NCBI GenBank assembly: GCA_001516065.1
Contig: LOEV01000009.1
Span: 1-32,705, forward strand
DNA: 32,705 nucleotides
Direction of reading: 5' to 3'
Source: Alphaproteobacteria bacterium BRH_c36
GTDB lineage: Bacteria > Pseudomonadota > Alphaproteobacteria > Rhizobiales > Hyphomicrobiaceae
Made by a program: the position numbers and the translations under genes. This document shows positions 17,375-26,099 of the stretch, piece by piece. A model generated the notes under the pieces. It ran no database searches. It was not told the DNA's origin and was given only the letters and a program-made list of their open reading frames with translations. Each line of letters starts with the position of its first letter. Position 1 is the first letter of the stretch.

Positions 17375-17917
17375 ATGTCAGGAATGACGAAAGACGCCGA
17401 TAATCCTGCTGCGGGTCCTGCTGTCGGCCAGGCCAAGGGGCCGTCCGCAGTCGGCGAGACATTCGAAGACGCCGAGGCATTCGCCGACAGGCTTCGTGAC
17501 GGCGCGGCGCTGATTGGAATCGATGCGGGAACCAAGACGCTCGGCCTTGCCATCTCCGACCTCAGCCGGATGATCGCTTCGCCGCTCGAAACCATTCGCC
17601 GCAGCAAATTCACCAAGGATGTCGAGCGGCTCAGGGAGATTGTCGACGAAAACGCCATCACCGGCCTCGTGCTTGGACTGCCGCGGAATCTCGACGGCAC
17701 TGAAGGTCCAAGGGCCCAGTCGACGCGGGCCATGGCGCGCAACTTCAACAAGATCCTTGCACTGCCGATCCTGCTTTGGGATGAGAGGCTGACCACAAGT
17801 CAGGCCGAACGAATGCTGATCGAGGCCGATACCAGCCGCAAGCGCCGCGGCGAGGTCATCGACAAGCTTGCCGCTACCCTCATTTTGCAGGGCGCGCTTG
17901 ACCGGCTGAGATGCTAA
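17375..17917 (+). CDS. ruvX: Putative pre-16S rRNA nuclease / Holliday junction resolvase-like RuvX (YqgF)
   Basis: A 180-residue RNase H-fold protein. Acidic residues expected in the active site are D50 in LIGIDAGTKTLGLA, E137 (with D136) in LWDERLTT, and D163 in VIDKLAA. The family is essential in many bacteria and is now linked mainly to maturation of the 5' end of 16S rRNA. An N-terminal extension of about 43 residues, acidic and Ala/Gly-rich, precedes the fold, longer than in E. coli. The ATG at 17375 has GGGGTGA just upstream. After its stop comes 170-180 bases of non-coding DNA and then the PcfJ-domain gene. Confidence 0.93.
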   Translation: MSGMTKDADNPAAGPAVGQAKGPSAVGETFEDAEAFADRLRDGAALIGIDAGTKTLGLAISDLSRMIASPLETIRRSKFTKDVERLREIVDENAITGLVLGLPRNLDGTEGPRAQSTRAMARNFNKILALPILLWDERLTTSQAERMLIEADTSRKRRGEVIDKLAATLILQGALDRLRC

Positions 17918-18097
17918 CTTAATGATCGTCGTTACGCCCGGCGGCTCTACTACGGTCCGGGACGCCGTCACGCTGTTCCATCACCCCGGCCGTGGCGCAA
18001 TGATCCGCTTGTTGCCCGGTTGGCGTCGCATCCCCGCCAAAGTGGTCGGCGACAATGCAGTCGTCTTAAACCTTGTGTGTGGTGAGTGCGGTCCCGA

Positions 18098-19339
18098 ATG
18101 GAACGCGGCAAATCAATGCCAGAAATGCCAGTCGACTTGTCGCCGGATAAGCCGGGCCCGGCGCCGATGCGCCGAAGGACGCGGGCAGCGAAGCTGCCAG
18201 CCTCGGTCGAAGCACAGGTCGCGCGCTTCTCTCCACCTGCGCGGCGGGAACTGCGGCGGCTCATCCGCCTTTCGACACGTTTTGCCGATCTGACCGATAC
18301 ATTTCCTGCTGCTGCCTATGCCCTTGCCACCCGCCGCGGCCCGAAGGCGGAGCGCGAGGATGCCATCGGGCTTGTCCTTGAAGGCGCGCCCTTGAAAGTG
18401 GTTGCGCGAAAGCTCGAATTGCCGAACTGGCTCAAGAAACTGCCACCAGAAGCCTTCGAACAGCCGCTCGGCGAACTACCGCGCAGCGAAACTTTTTCGC
18501 GCCGCGTCGCAAGCCGGCTTCCGCACGACAAGGGGCAGGCGCCCTTCTGGCTCGAATCGGTCGCTTTCGCCTCAAAGGCGACCCACGATGAATTCGCGAT
18601 CTGGCTGGCCGAACAGCCGATCTATGCCGATCGCGGGGACCCGGAGCGCGTTTTTGCGGTGCTTGCCGCCTATGCCTGGTTCTCGCGTGCACCGGCGAGC
18701 GAGGCCAAGGAACTGATCATCGTGGCTTGGCGGCCGGAAATTGCGTTCGATACCGCGCTGTGTGCGGCTAAGAGCTGGCTCAACCGGCTGCGGCTCATCA
18801 TGCAACTGCAGCCCGGAGCGCTGCTCGACTCATGGCTCGACGGTGGGGAGGCGGAGGGTTACTCGTTCGTGCCCCTGACCGACCGGAACTCGCTGTTGAT
18901 CGAAGCGCAGGCGATGCAGAACTGCGCCGATCAGTATGCCGAGCGGCTGGCGCGCGAGCGCTGCCGGCTGTTCTCCGTGCGCAAGGGTGGCACGCACGTC
19001 GCAACCCTGGAAATCGGTCCGCACGCACGCGAAACAGGCGTCCTGACCATCACGCAGCTGAAGGCACGCCACAACATGCCGGCATCCATCGAGGCCTGGC
19101 AGGCCGCATACGCCTGGCTGTCGAAGCAGAGCGGACTGAAAAGACTGCCGCCGATGATCTCGCCGGAACGCCCGTTTGACGAAAAGGCCTGGCGCAGGCT
19201 GATGGCACCCTATCGAACTGCAAAGTCCGGTGCGCCTTGGCTCCCGCAACGGCTGACGCAGGCAACGTTCGCACGCATGGACATGGACCTGTGCGATCTT
19301 GCGCGGCGCGGTGGCGTTACGTCGTGGCTGTTCACCTGA
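18098..19339 (+). CDS. PcfJ-like domain protein, unknown function
   Basis: Up to 417 residues if the GTG at 18086 is used; the ATG at 18098 (four codons later) or 18116 are alternatives, and no strong ribosome site decides. Using the longest form for numbering, residues about 30-260 are helical and rich in R, A and L, with no recognised family. Residues about 266-345 match the PcfJ-like module: LIEAQAMQNCADQYAERLA (271-289), LFSVRKGGTHVATLEI (295-310) and ITQLKARHN (322-330), with C280, Q324 and N330 in the expected places. PcfJ is named from a conjugative plasmid of Enterococcus, and its biochemical role is unknown. The gene lies in an insertion between ruvX and pyrB and is convergent with the AraC-type gene. 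A function in DNA transfer or defence cannot be claimed. Confidence 0.75.
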   Translation: MERGKSMPEMPVDLSPDKPGPAPMRRRTRAAKLPASVEAQVARFSPPARRELRRLIRLSTRFADLTDTFPAAAYALATRRGPKAEREDAIGLVLEGAPLKVVARKLELPNWLKKLPPEAFEQPLGELPRSETFSRRVASRLPHDKGQAPFWLESVAFASKATHDEFAIWLAEQPIYADRGDPERVFAVLAAYAWFSRAPASEAKELIIVAWRPEIAFDTALCAAKSWLNRLRLIMQLQPGALLDSWLDGGEAEGYSFVPLTDRNSLLIEAQAMQNCADQYAERLARERCRLFSVRKGGTHVATLEIGPHARETGVLTITQLKARHNMPASIEAWQAAYAWLSKQSGLKRLPPMISPERPFDEKAWRRLMAPYRTAKSGAPWLPQRLTQATFARMDMDLCDLARRGGVTSWLFT

Positions 19340-19370
19340 TCCTCGCATTCGCCTGATCCTACCACAGCGA

Positions 19371-20438
19371 TCATGGCCGGTGACGCATGCGGAAATCGCG
19401 CGGAGACTCGTTGAACCAGCGCCGGGCGGCACGGGAGAAGACGCTCGGGTCGGCGTAGCCAAGCTCGTAGGCGATGTCGGTAATGGCCATGTCGGTCTCG
19501 CGAAGCAGGCGCCGGGCCACCTGCTCGCGGACCTCTGCCACCAGGGTTTCGAAGTTCGTTCCACGTTGGCTGAGCTGGTTTTGAAGCGTCCTCACGGGCA
19601 GGTCCAGGGCGTCGGCGACCGATTGCAGATTGGCATCGTGGAAGCGCAGCTTCTCGGCGATCTGAGTGCGGACACTGTGGGCAAGCTGTTCGCTGATCGT
19701 CAGATCCGTGAGTTCTCTTCTGGCATGGTCGAGATGCAAAGCGAAGGCCATCGGATCTGAGGTCCGCATCGGACATTTCAAGGCTGATGTGTTGTGAATG
19801 ATGCGGTTTATCGGCCGATCGAAATTCACCCGCCCTCCCACAATCCCGCGTACCACCGCATCACAGTCTTCGCATCCGCGACCCGAGCACTTGGGACAAC
19901 CCCGTGGCCGGCGATGCTCAAGATCGACACGGATCGGGTGCCAATCGCTGTCCATCGCGTCCCGCAGGCGCTGGATCACTGAGGCGGCGATGAACATGTT
20001 CAACTGGCGGCGTTGGCTCACCGACTCGGGAAAGCGCCAATAGGCCGTGCTGAGACCATCGATGTAGTTTTCATCGTATCCGGAATCGATATTGGTGAAG
20101 AGGACGTTGACGTATCCAGCCAATACGCAAAGGGCGTCGCGGGCAGTCGGCGCTGTCATCGCCAGATGACCGAGAAGCCCGGTCTTGCCACCCTTCATTT
20201 GCGCACCGATGCGCAGGCCCATGCAATCGTCCTTTGCCAGGAGCGCGGCGCGTTCGAAAAGCTGGCCAACGGCTGCCAGCGGCACGAACTCGAACGGCTT
20301 CAAGAGCACGTCCTTGTTCATGGCAACATCTTCCAGCAGGGCCTGGAAATCCATGCCTTGTTTTTCGACGTAGGCCTGTAAGGCAGGCAGCACGCTGGCC
20401 CTTATCATAGGTACAGCGTTTACCGGACGGATCAGCAT
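19371..20438 (-). CDS. AraC-family regulator with an inserted CxxC-x4-CxxC cysteine knuckle
   Basis: A 355-residue regulator. The N-terminal part (about 15-215) is the arabinose-binding-like domain of the OruR/QhpR group, and the C-terminal part (about 255-350) has the two helix-turn-helix motifs of AraC proteins (VADALDLPVRTLQNQLSQRG, 274-293, and ITDIAYELGYADPSVFSRAA, 319-338). Between them, where relatives have a plain linker, there is CPKCSGRGCEDC (residues 181-192), a DnaJ-like cysteine pair of pairs that could bind zinc or iron or sense redox. The ATG at 20438 has GAGG upstream. The nearest genes are a divergent MarR regulator and AidB. The target is unknown. Confidence 0.9.
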   Translation of the reverse strand: MLIRPVNAVPMIRASVLPALQAYVEKQGMDFQALLEDVAMNKDVLLKPFEFVPLAAVGQLFERAALLAKDDCMGLRIGAQMKGGKTGLLGHLAMTAPTARDALCVLAGYVNVLFTNIDSGYDENYIDGLSTAYWRFPESVSQRRQLNMFIAASVIQRLRDAMDSDWHPIRVDLEHRRPRGCPKCSGRGCEDCDAVVRGIVGGRVNFDRPINRIIHNTSALKCPMRTSDPMAFALHLDHARRELTDLTISEQLAHSVRTQIAEKLRFHDANLQSVADALDLPVRTLQNQLSQRGTNFETLVAEVREQVARRLLRETDMAITDIAYELGYADPSVFSRAARRWFNESPRDFRMRHRP

Positions 20439-20665
20439 TCAGCCTCGGACTGCGGCAGCTTGTGGTGTCGAGAATTATATTACCGTGAATGAACGCGCGT
20501 GTGCTCCCAAAGTCAATTCAACCGGTCACAAAGCAAAGATCCGCAGTTTGGAGGCAGCTATTCCGATAGCTGTCAATCGCGCCCTGGACAGGGCGCGTGC
20601 CCGGAGAATCCCGCTGTGGGGTCCCGGGCGGGCCTGGGGGCAAATCCGAAACAACGAAATGGAAA
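20439..20665. promoter_or_regulatory. Divergent promoter region of AraC- and MarR-type regulators
   Basis: About 227 bases. CAGCTAT-TCCG-ATAGCTG (20555-20572) is a perfect 7-bp palindrome of the size typical of MarR operators, about 95 bases before the marR-like ATG. CGCGCCCTG-GA-CAGGGCGCG (20578-20597) is a second, very GC-rich perfect palindrome right after it. An AT-rich patch (about 20469-20484) is a likely promoter element for the AraC gene on the minus strand. Confidence 0.45.
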
Positions 20666-21106
20666 ATGATGACCACCAGCGACAACTCTTTTGTGTCGAT
20701 TCTCCACCTCCTCCATCGCGCAGGTCAATGCGCGGATGAAATTTTCGCCGACAGTATCGGCGAAGGCTCCCTGACGCCGCGTCAATACGAAGTGCTCAAC
20801 GCCGTCAATAGCAGCGAAGAGCCCAGCCAGACACTCCTGGTCGAACAGACAGGCATCGATCGTTCGACGCTCGCCGATATCGTTCGCCGTCTCGTCGAAA
20901 GGGGGCTTCTCGAACGTAGACGAACGCGCCAGGACGCAAGGATGTATGCGGTCAACCTCACGGCCGAAGGCAAAGCAATACTGAAAACCGCGGAACCGGC
21001 CGTAAAGACGGTCAACGAACGGCTTCTTGCCGACCTGACGAACGGCGAGCGGGACGCCGTGATGAGCGCGCTCTCGCGCATCATTGCAACGGCAAGCACC
21101 AAGTAG
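20666..21106 (+). CDS. MarR-family transcriptional regulator
   Basis: A 146-residue winged-helix protein of the MarR family. The domain shows LTPRQYEVLNAV (37-48), LLVEQTGIDRSTLADIVRRLVERGLLERR (58-86) as the helix-turn-helix and recognition helix, and the wing RTRQDARMYAVNLTAEG (87-103). The open frame starts at 20597, but the two successive ATG codons at 20666/20669 give the normal length. MarR proteins usually bind a palindromic site near their own gene and release it when a phenolic or oxidant ligand binds; C22 near the N-terminus could be redox active. It is convergent with aidB, seven bases apart at the stops, so a shared control is possible but not shown. Confidence 0.9.
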   Translation: MMTTSDNSFVSILHLLHRAGQCADEIFADSIGEGSLTPRQYEVLNAVNSSEEPSQTLLVEQTGIDRSTLADIVRRLVERGLLERRRTRQDARMYAVNLTAEGKAILKTAEPAVKTVNERLLADLTNGERDAVMSALSRIIATASTK

Positions 21107-21113
21107 AAGACCA

Positions 21114-22790
21114 TCACCGGTTGGGCGAGGCGCGCTGCAGGATTGCGGCGGTGTCGGCCCAATCCACGCCCTGCCCATAGGTCTGTCTGTTCAAGCTTCC
21201 CAACCGCGTTGCGATGAAGGCGTCGGCGACAGCGGACGGCGCATGCGACCTCAGGATGGTTCCAGCCGCCAGCGCCGCCAGCCCCTCGACCAGTGCCCGG
21301 GCGCGGGCATCGAGCAGGCGCGGCTCATGCAGAATGCTCTCGATACGACTGAGGGCCGCCTTGAGGTGGGGATCGCCGCCGACAGCATCGGCAAGGTCGT
21401 CCATCACCACGCGGGCAACGTCGGGTTCGCGCTGCAGCACGCGCAACACGTCAAGCGCCAGAACGTTGCCGGAGCCTTCCCAGATGGCGTTGACAGGTGC
21501 TTCGCGATACAGCCGCGCCATCGGCAGTTCCTCGACATAGGCGTTGCCGCCCATACACTCCATGGCCTCGTAAATCAGCTGCGGCGCAATCTTGGTCGTC
21601 CAGTACTTGGTGACCGGAGTCATCAGGCGCTGCCAGGCAGATGCGTGCTCATCCTGGCGGCGGTCGAAGGAACGGGCGAGGCGGAATACGAGTGCGGTTG
21701 CGGCCTCGACATCGAGGGCCAGGTCGGCGAGCACCTGGATCATCAGCGGTTGCTCAACCAGTTTGCGGCCGAAGGCAGAGCGATGTTCGACGTGATGGAT
21801 CGCCTGGGCAAGTGCATGGCGCATCATCGCAGCCGACGAGACCGCGCAGTCGAGCCTGGTCTGGGTGACCATTTCGATAATGGACGCTACGCCGTTGCCC
21901 GGTTCACCGATCAACCAGCCATGCGCGCATTGCAGTTCAACTTCGGCGGTGGCGTTCGATCGGTTGCCGAGTTTCGACTTGAGGCGCTGGAGGGCCAACT
22001 CATTGCGCGTGCCGTCGGGCAACAGACGCGGCACCAGGAAACAGCCCGGCCCGGCTTTCGTCTGCGCGAGCATCAGGAACGCGTCCGACATCGGGGCCGA
22101 CAAAAACCACTTGTGGCCGGTCAGCAGATATTCGCATCCTGCGCCGCCGGTGCCCCCGCCCGCCGATTCGGCGGACGTGGTGTTGGCCAGCACATCGCTG
22201 CCGCCCTGCTTTTCCGTCATGCCCATCCCGATGGTGACGGCACGCTTGGTGTCGGCCGGTTCGCGACGGGCGTCGTAGCTGCGCGTGACGACCTTGGGCA
22301 GCCAGTTTTCGGCAATCTCGGGTTGCAGCAGCAGGGTTGGCACGGATGCATGCGTCATCGATACCGGACACAGGTGGCCCGGCTCCATCTGACAGGCGAG
22401 ATAGAAGCCGGCGGCGCGCGCCACCTGCTGGTCGGCGGCGGATTCGTCGGCCTTCTTCACCAGATTAAGCCAGGACGCGCAGTTGAGCCCTTCCGCACAC
22501 GAGATCTCCATCAGTTCGTGGTAGGCAGGATGGTAATGAACCACGTCTGTGCGGCGCCCCTGGTGGTCGTGCGTTTCCAGGCGCGGAGGGTTTTCGTTGG
22601 CGAGGCGGGCGCGTTCGCCGGCATCCGAGCTGCCGCAGACCAGTCCGAATGCGACGAGGCTGCGGGCCGCATGGCCGCCGCCTTCGCGCGTGACTGCATC
22701 CTGCAGGGCTGCATCGGAGGCATAGAGGTTGACGTCCTCAAATGGCGGCGGCTGGTTGGTTACCGTATGTGTCGAAAACGGATTGGTCAT
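21114..22790 (-). CDS. aidB: AidB-type acyl-CoA dehydrogenase, alkylation-response protein
   Basis: A 558-residue member of the AidB branch of acyl-CoA dehydrogenases. The N-terminus THTVTNQPPPFEDVNLYASD matches E. coli AidB (TQTHTVFNQP-type) closely. IGMGMTEKQGGSDVLANTT (about 197-215) is the FAD/substrate loop, and IWEGSGNVLALDVLRVL (about 455-471) is the conserved C-terminal region. In E. coli AidB is an Ada-controlled flavoprotein that binds DNA and protects against alkylating agents; some homologues have weak isovaleryl-CoA dehydrogenase activity. Length is normal. No ada or alkB is seen near by, but two regulators lie beside it. The ATG at 22790 was chosen from this homology. Confidence 0.9.
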   Translation of the reverse strand: MTNPFSTHTVTNQPPPFEDVNLYASDAALQDAVTREGGGHAARSLVAFGLVCGSSDAGERARLANENPPRLETHDHQGRRTDVVHYHPAYHELMEISCAEGLNCASWLNLVKKADESAADQQVARAAGFYLACQMEPGHLCPVSMTHASVPTLLLQPEIAENWLPKVVTRSYDARREPADTKRAVTIGMGMTEKQGGSDVLANTTSAESAGGGTGGAGCEYLLTGHKWFLSAPMSDAFLMLAQTKAGPGCFLVPRLLPDGTRNELALQRLKSKLGNRSNATAEVELQCAHGWLIGEPGNGVASIIEMVTQTRLDCAVSSAAMMRHALAQAIHHVEHRSAFGRKLVEQPLMIQVLADLALDVEAATALVFRLARSFDRRQDEHASAWQRLMTPVTKYWTTKIAPQLIYEAMECMGGNAYVEELPMARLYREAPVNAIWEGSGNVLALDVLRVLQREPDVARVVMDDLADAVGGDPHLKAALSRIESILHEPRLLDARARALVEGLAALAAGTILRSHAPSAVADAFIATRLGSLNRQTYGQGVDWADTAAILQRASPNR

Positions 22791-23003
22791 GGATCAGCGC
22801 ACTCTCGAGTTGCTTTCCGGGCATTGATGGCGGGCGTCGCTTAGCCGCCTATCGGTGCCTCAGCGAGGGCATGACTGCTGGGCCCCTGGGCTGCGAACGG
22901 GCACCAACAACGGCACGGGAGAGCGGCTAACCTGTGGCAAACTGAAGTTGCCCCCTGTTAGCGGTTGCAGCCAAGCAGAAGTCCGCCTATTAGAACAGCT
23001 TTA
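22791..23003 (+). promoter_or_regulatory. pyrB upstream region with a leader hairpin
   Basis: GCTAAC (22926-22931) pairs with GTTAGC (22957-22962), and inside it GGCAA (22936-22940) pairs with TTGCC (22948-22952), with symmetric 4-base internal loops. The structure ends 41 bases before the pyrB ATG at 23004. It could be an attenuator, a translational hairpin or a regulator site for the pyr operon. There is no T-run. The aidB promoter (minus strand) should be in the same region. Confidence 0.4.
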
Positions 23004-23960
23004 ATGACCAAATTCGCGTCCGCGCAACTTACCAGGTTCCCGCACCGCCATCTGCTCTCCTGCGAGGGGCTGACGGCGCCAGATATCGGCTTTCTTCTCG
23101 ACCTTGCCGACAAAGCCGCCGACCGCAACCGGAAGGTCGATAAAAAGCGCAACATTCTCGCCGGCCGGATCGTCATCAATCTCTTCTTCGAAGCTTCTAC
23201 GCGAACGCAGGCCTCGTTCGAGCTGGCTGGAAAGCGGCTTGGCGCGGATGTGATGAACATGCTGGTCGCCAGCTCTTCGGTGCAGAAGGGCGAGACGCTG
23301 ATCGATACCGCCGTCACGCTCAATGCCATGCGTCCCGATATCATCGTTGTACGCCATCACGCAGCAGGCGCGGTGGAACTCCTGTCGCAAAAGGTCGACT
23401 GCTCGGTTGTCAACGCCGGCGACGGTGCACACCAGCATCCCACGCAGGCGCTGCTCGACGCGCTGACGATCCGCCGTGCCAAGGGCCGGCTTGCCGGACT
23501 GACGGTCGCGATCTGCGGCGATATCCTGCATTCGCGCGTCGCGCGTTCCAACATCGCGCTGCTCAATGCCATGTCGGCCAGGGTCAGGGTCATTGCACCA
23601 TCGACTTTGCTTCCCTCAAATCCCGACCGGCTCGGCGCGGAAGTCTATACCGACATGTGGAAGGGGCTCGCCGACGCGGATGTAGTGATGATGCTGCGCC
23701 TCCAGCATGAACGCATGGACGGAGCCTACGTGCCATCGTCGCGCGAATACTTCCACTTTTTCGGCCTCGATCACGAGAAGCTGGCGCGCGCCAAGCCCGA
23801 TGCGCTGATTATGCATCCGGGCCCGATGAACCGCGGCGTCGAGATCGCTTCGACGGTGGCCGATCACTCGCGCAGCGTCATCCGCGATCAGGTCGAAATG
23901 GGTGTTGCGGTGCGCATGGCGGTTCTCGAAGCTCTGTCGCCGAACCTGCCGCAGGCCTGA
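23004..23960 (+). CDS. pyrB: Aspartate carbamoyltransferase catalytic subunit
   Basis: A 318-residue PyrB. It joins carbamoyl phosphate and aspartate to give carbamoyl-aspartate, the second step of pyrimidine synthesis. Visible motifs are [20 protein letters not shown] (61-80, carbamoyl-phosphate binding STRT), [12 protein letters not shown] (about 88-99), the [17 protein letters not shown] segment, and [11 protein letters not shown] near the C-terminus. The frame is open to 22965, but the ATG at 23004 gives a normal family start. Downstream, after 43 bases, comes the dihydroorotase homologue, so they form one operon. In several bacteria an inactive PyrC homologue is structurally needed for PyrB to work; the neighbour here fits that idea. 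Confidence 0.96.
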   Translation: MTKFASAQLTRFPHRHLLSCEGLTAPDIGFLLDLADKAADRNRKVDKKRNILAGRIVINLFFEASTRTQASFELAGKRLGADVMNMLVASSSVQKGETLIDTAVTLNAMRPDIIVVRHHAAGAVELLSQKVDCSVVNAGDGAHQHPTQALLDALTIRRAKGRLAGLTVAICGDILHSRVARSNIALLNAMSARVRVIAPSTLLPSNPDRLGAEVYTDMWKGLADADVVMMLRLQHERMDGAYVPSSREYFHFFGLDHEKLARAKPDALIMHPGPMNRGVEIASTVADHSRSVIRDQVEMGVAVRMAVLEALSPNLPQA

Positions 23961-24003
23961 TCCAGACCTCGCTCCGCTGCCTTGCGGGAAGCAGGTTCCA
24001 ACA

Positions 24004-25389
24004 ATGAAGACATTGCGAGCCAGCCCCATGAGCACGATCGTCAACCTACCGCCAACAGAAAAGCAGAAGCCTTCGCGAACACCGCAAGTGTTCCTCAACG
24101 CGCGCCTCATCGATCCGGAAAGCGGCCGCGACGAACCGGGCGGGCTGTTCGTGCAGGATGGACTCATAGCCGACATAGGTCCGCATCTGCGGCGCAACGC
24201 GCCGGAAGGGGCGGCGGTCATCGACTGCCAGGGGCATGTGTTGTGCCCGGGGCTGATCGATGCACAGGTGTTCTCCGGAGAACCCGGCCAGGAGCATCGC
24301 GAAACCTTGAAAACCGCCAGCAGGGCGGCGGCGGCCGGTGGCGTCACGACGATGGTGGTGATGCCAGACACCTCACCAGTGATCGATCAGGTGGCGCTCG
24401 TCGATTTCATTCAGCGCCGGGCCCGTGACAACGCCATCGTCCACGTCCACACAATGGCGGCGATGACGCGCGGCCTCGGCGGCGAGGAGATGACCGAGAT
24501 CGGACTGCTGAAGAGGGCCGGCGCCATCGCCTTCACCAACGGCAAGTCGAGCATTGCGAATACACGGGTGATGCGCAACGTACTCAACTACGCCAAGGAC
24601 TTCGATGCCCTCATCGTGCATCATTGCGAGGACCCGTATCTCAGCGCAACAGCCTCGATGAACTCAGGCGAGGTCGCAACGCGGCTCGGGCTGGCAGGCG
24701 TGCCAACGGTGGCCGAAACCATCGTGGTCGAGCGCGATGTGCGCCTCGTCGAAAAAACCGGATCGCGTTATCATGCCTCTACGATCTCATGCGGGCAGAG
24801 CCTCGATGTTATCCGCGCAGCCAAGGCGCGCGGACTGAAAGTCAGCTGCGGAGTGTCGATCAACCATCTGACGCTCAACGAAAACGATGTCACCGGATAC
24901 CGCACCTTCTTCAAAGTGCGTCCGCCGCTTCGACACGAAGACGACCGCAAGGCGATGGTCGAGGGCATCGCGTCGGGCGACATCGATATCATCGTGTCCA
25001 GCCACGACCCACAGGACGCCGACGTCAAGCGCCGTCCGTTCCAGGAAGCCGCCGACGGAGCCGCTGGCCTCGAAACGCTGCTGCCGGTGGCACTGCGGCT
25101 GTTCCATTCCGGCGACGTCGGGCTCGTCCAACTGCTGAAGGCGATGACCGTCAATCCGGCGAAACTGCTTGGTCTGCACTCTGGCCGGCTCAAGAAGGGC
25201 GCCATCGCCGACATCATCCTGGTCGATCTCAATGAACCTTGGGTCGTCAACAAGGACCTTCTGCGTTCGCGCTCCAAGAACTCCCCGTTCGACGAAGCCC
25301 GCCTACAAGGGCGCGTCTTAAGAACACTGGTTGCTGGCGAGACGGTCTATCAGTACGCTGGCAACTCGGCGTCACTTCCTGCTGTTTGA
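24004..25389 (+). CDS. pyrC: Dihydroorotase-family protein, probably non-catalytic (PyrC-like, PyrB partner)
   Basis: A 461-residue amidohydrolase-fold protein next to pyrB. The ATG at 24004 and a second at 24028 (eight codons later) are both possible starts. The family normally has HxH followed by an Arg (D-x-HVHLREPG) for metal and substrate. Here the sequence is [13 protein letters not shown] (83-95): H to Q88, H to F90, and the Arg to Gly92. Other parts are retained, for example IVHHCED, RYHAST, KVRPPLR and SSHDPQD. So it is recognisably PyrC but is unlikely to be an active dihydroorotase. It probably forms a complex with PyrB, as shown for the inactive PyrC' of Pseudomonas. A true pyrC would have to lie elsewhere in the genome. 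Databases would call it dihydroorotase. Confidence 0.85.
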   Translation: MKTLRASPMSTIVNLPPTEKQKPSRTPQVFLNARLIDPESGRDEPGGLFVQDGLIADIGPHLRRNAPEGAAVIDCQGHVLCPGLIDAQVFSGEPGQEHRETLKTASRAAAAGGVTTMVVMPDTSPVIDQVALVDFIQRRARDNAIVHVHTMAAMTRGLGGEEMTEIGLLKRAGAIAFTNGKSSIANTRVMRNVLNYAKDFDALIVHHCEDPYLSATASMNSGEVATRLGLAGVPTVAETIVVERDVRLVEKTGSRYHASTISCGQSLDVIRAAKARGLKVSCGVSINHLTLNENDVTGYRTFFKVRPPLRHEDDRKAMVEGIASGDIDIIVSSHDPQDADVKRRPFQEAADGAAGLETLLPVALRLFHSGDVGLVQLLKAMTVNPAKLLGLHSGRLKKGAIADIILVDLNEPWVVNKDLLRSRSKNSPFDEARLQGRVLRTLVAGETVYQYAGNSASLPAV

Positions 25390-25460
25390 GCCGACCACAG
25401 TTTGACAGGCAGTCACGGTCAATCGCACGCACCGCACGAAGTCTCTGGGAAAGCACCACA

Positions 25461-26099
25461 ATGATCGAGTCGAGCGTCACGGCGCTAGCGGTCGGATTCG
25501 GCGCGGGGTACCTCGTCGGCTCGGTACCGTTCGGCCTGCTGTTGACCCGGCTTGCAGGTCTCGGAGACATCCGGTCCATGGGATCGGGCAACATCGGGGC
25601 GACCAATGTTCTGCGCACAGGCCATAAGGGGCTGGCCGTGGCGACACTGCTGCTCGACGCGCTGAAGGGTACACTGGCGGTGATGGCCGGGGCGCTGCTC
25701 TATGGGGCGCCATCGCTACCGGGAGGTGACGGGGCGCTGCTTGGCGCGGCAGCGGGTGGGTATGGCGCTTTTCTAGGACACCTGTTTCCCGTCTGGCTCG
25801 GGTTCAAGGGCGGCAAGGGCGTGGCGACCTACATCGGCGTTCTGCTCGGCCTGCTTGCCAAACTGGCGCTGCTGTTCTGCGGCATCTGGCTGGCGGTGGC
25901 AGTCGCGACGCGCTATTCGTCGCTGTCGGCCTTAATTGCCGCTGCCATCGTTCCGATCGCTGCCTACGTCTGGGGCGGGACGCTGCTGGCTGGCGTCACA
26001 CTGTTGATGAGCGTGCTGCTGATCTGGAAACATCACCCAAACATAAAACGGCTACTGGCCGGCGAGGAGACGAGGATCGGTGGCAAAGCAAAAGGATGA
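25461..26099 (+). CDS. plsY: Acyl-phosphate glycerol-3-phosphate acyltransferase
   Basis: A 212-residue polytopic protein (about five to seven hydrophobic segments). It transfers the acyl group of acyl-phosphate to glycerol-3-phosphate in the inner membrane, the first step of phospholipid synthesis with PlsX. The family motifs are GSVPFGLLL and [17 protein letters not shown] (motif 1), [15 protein letters not shown] (motif 2, phosphate loop), and [11 protein letters not shown] near the end (motif 3). The frame is open further back, but the ATG at 25461 is the family start. It overlaps dprA by 20 bases, so the two are cotranslated. Confidence 0.95.
   Translation: MIESSVTALAVGFGAGYLVGSVPFGLLLTRLAGLGDIRSMGSGNIGATNVLRTGHKGLAVATLLLDALKGTLAVMAGALLYGAPSLPGGDGALLGAAAGGYGAFLGHLFPVWLGFKGGKGVATYIGVLLGLLAKLALLFCGIWLAVAVATRYSSLSALIAAAIVPIAAYVWGGTLLAGVTLLMSVLLIWKHHPNIKRLLAGEETRIGGKAKG

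Noticed and set aside
17922-18293. Plus-strand 123-residue frame after ruvX
   Set aside because: Its second half overlaps the better-supported PcfJ-like gene in another frame, and the first half has no motif.
21084-22844. Plus-strand 586-residue open frame
   Set aside because: Antisense of aidB, which matches its family over its full length.
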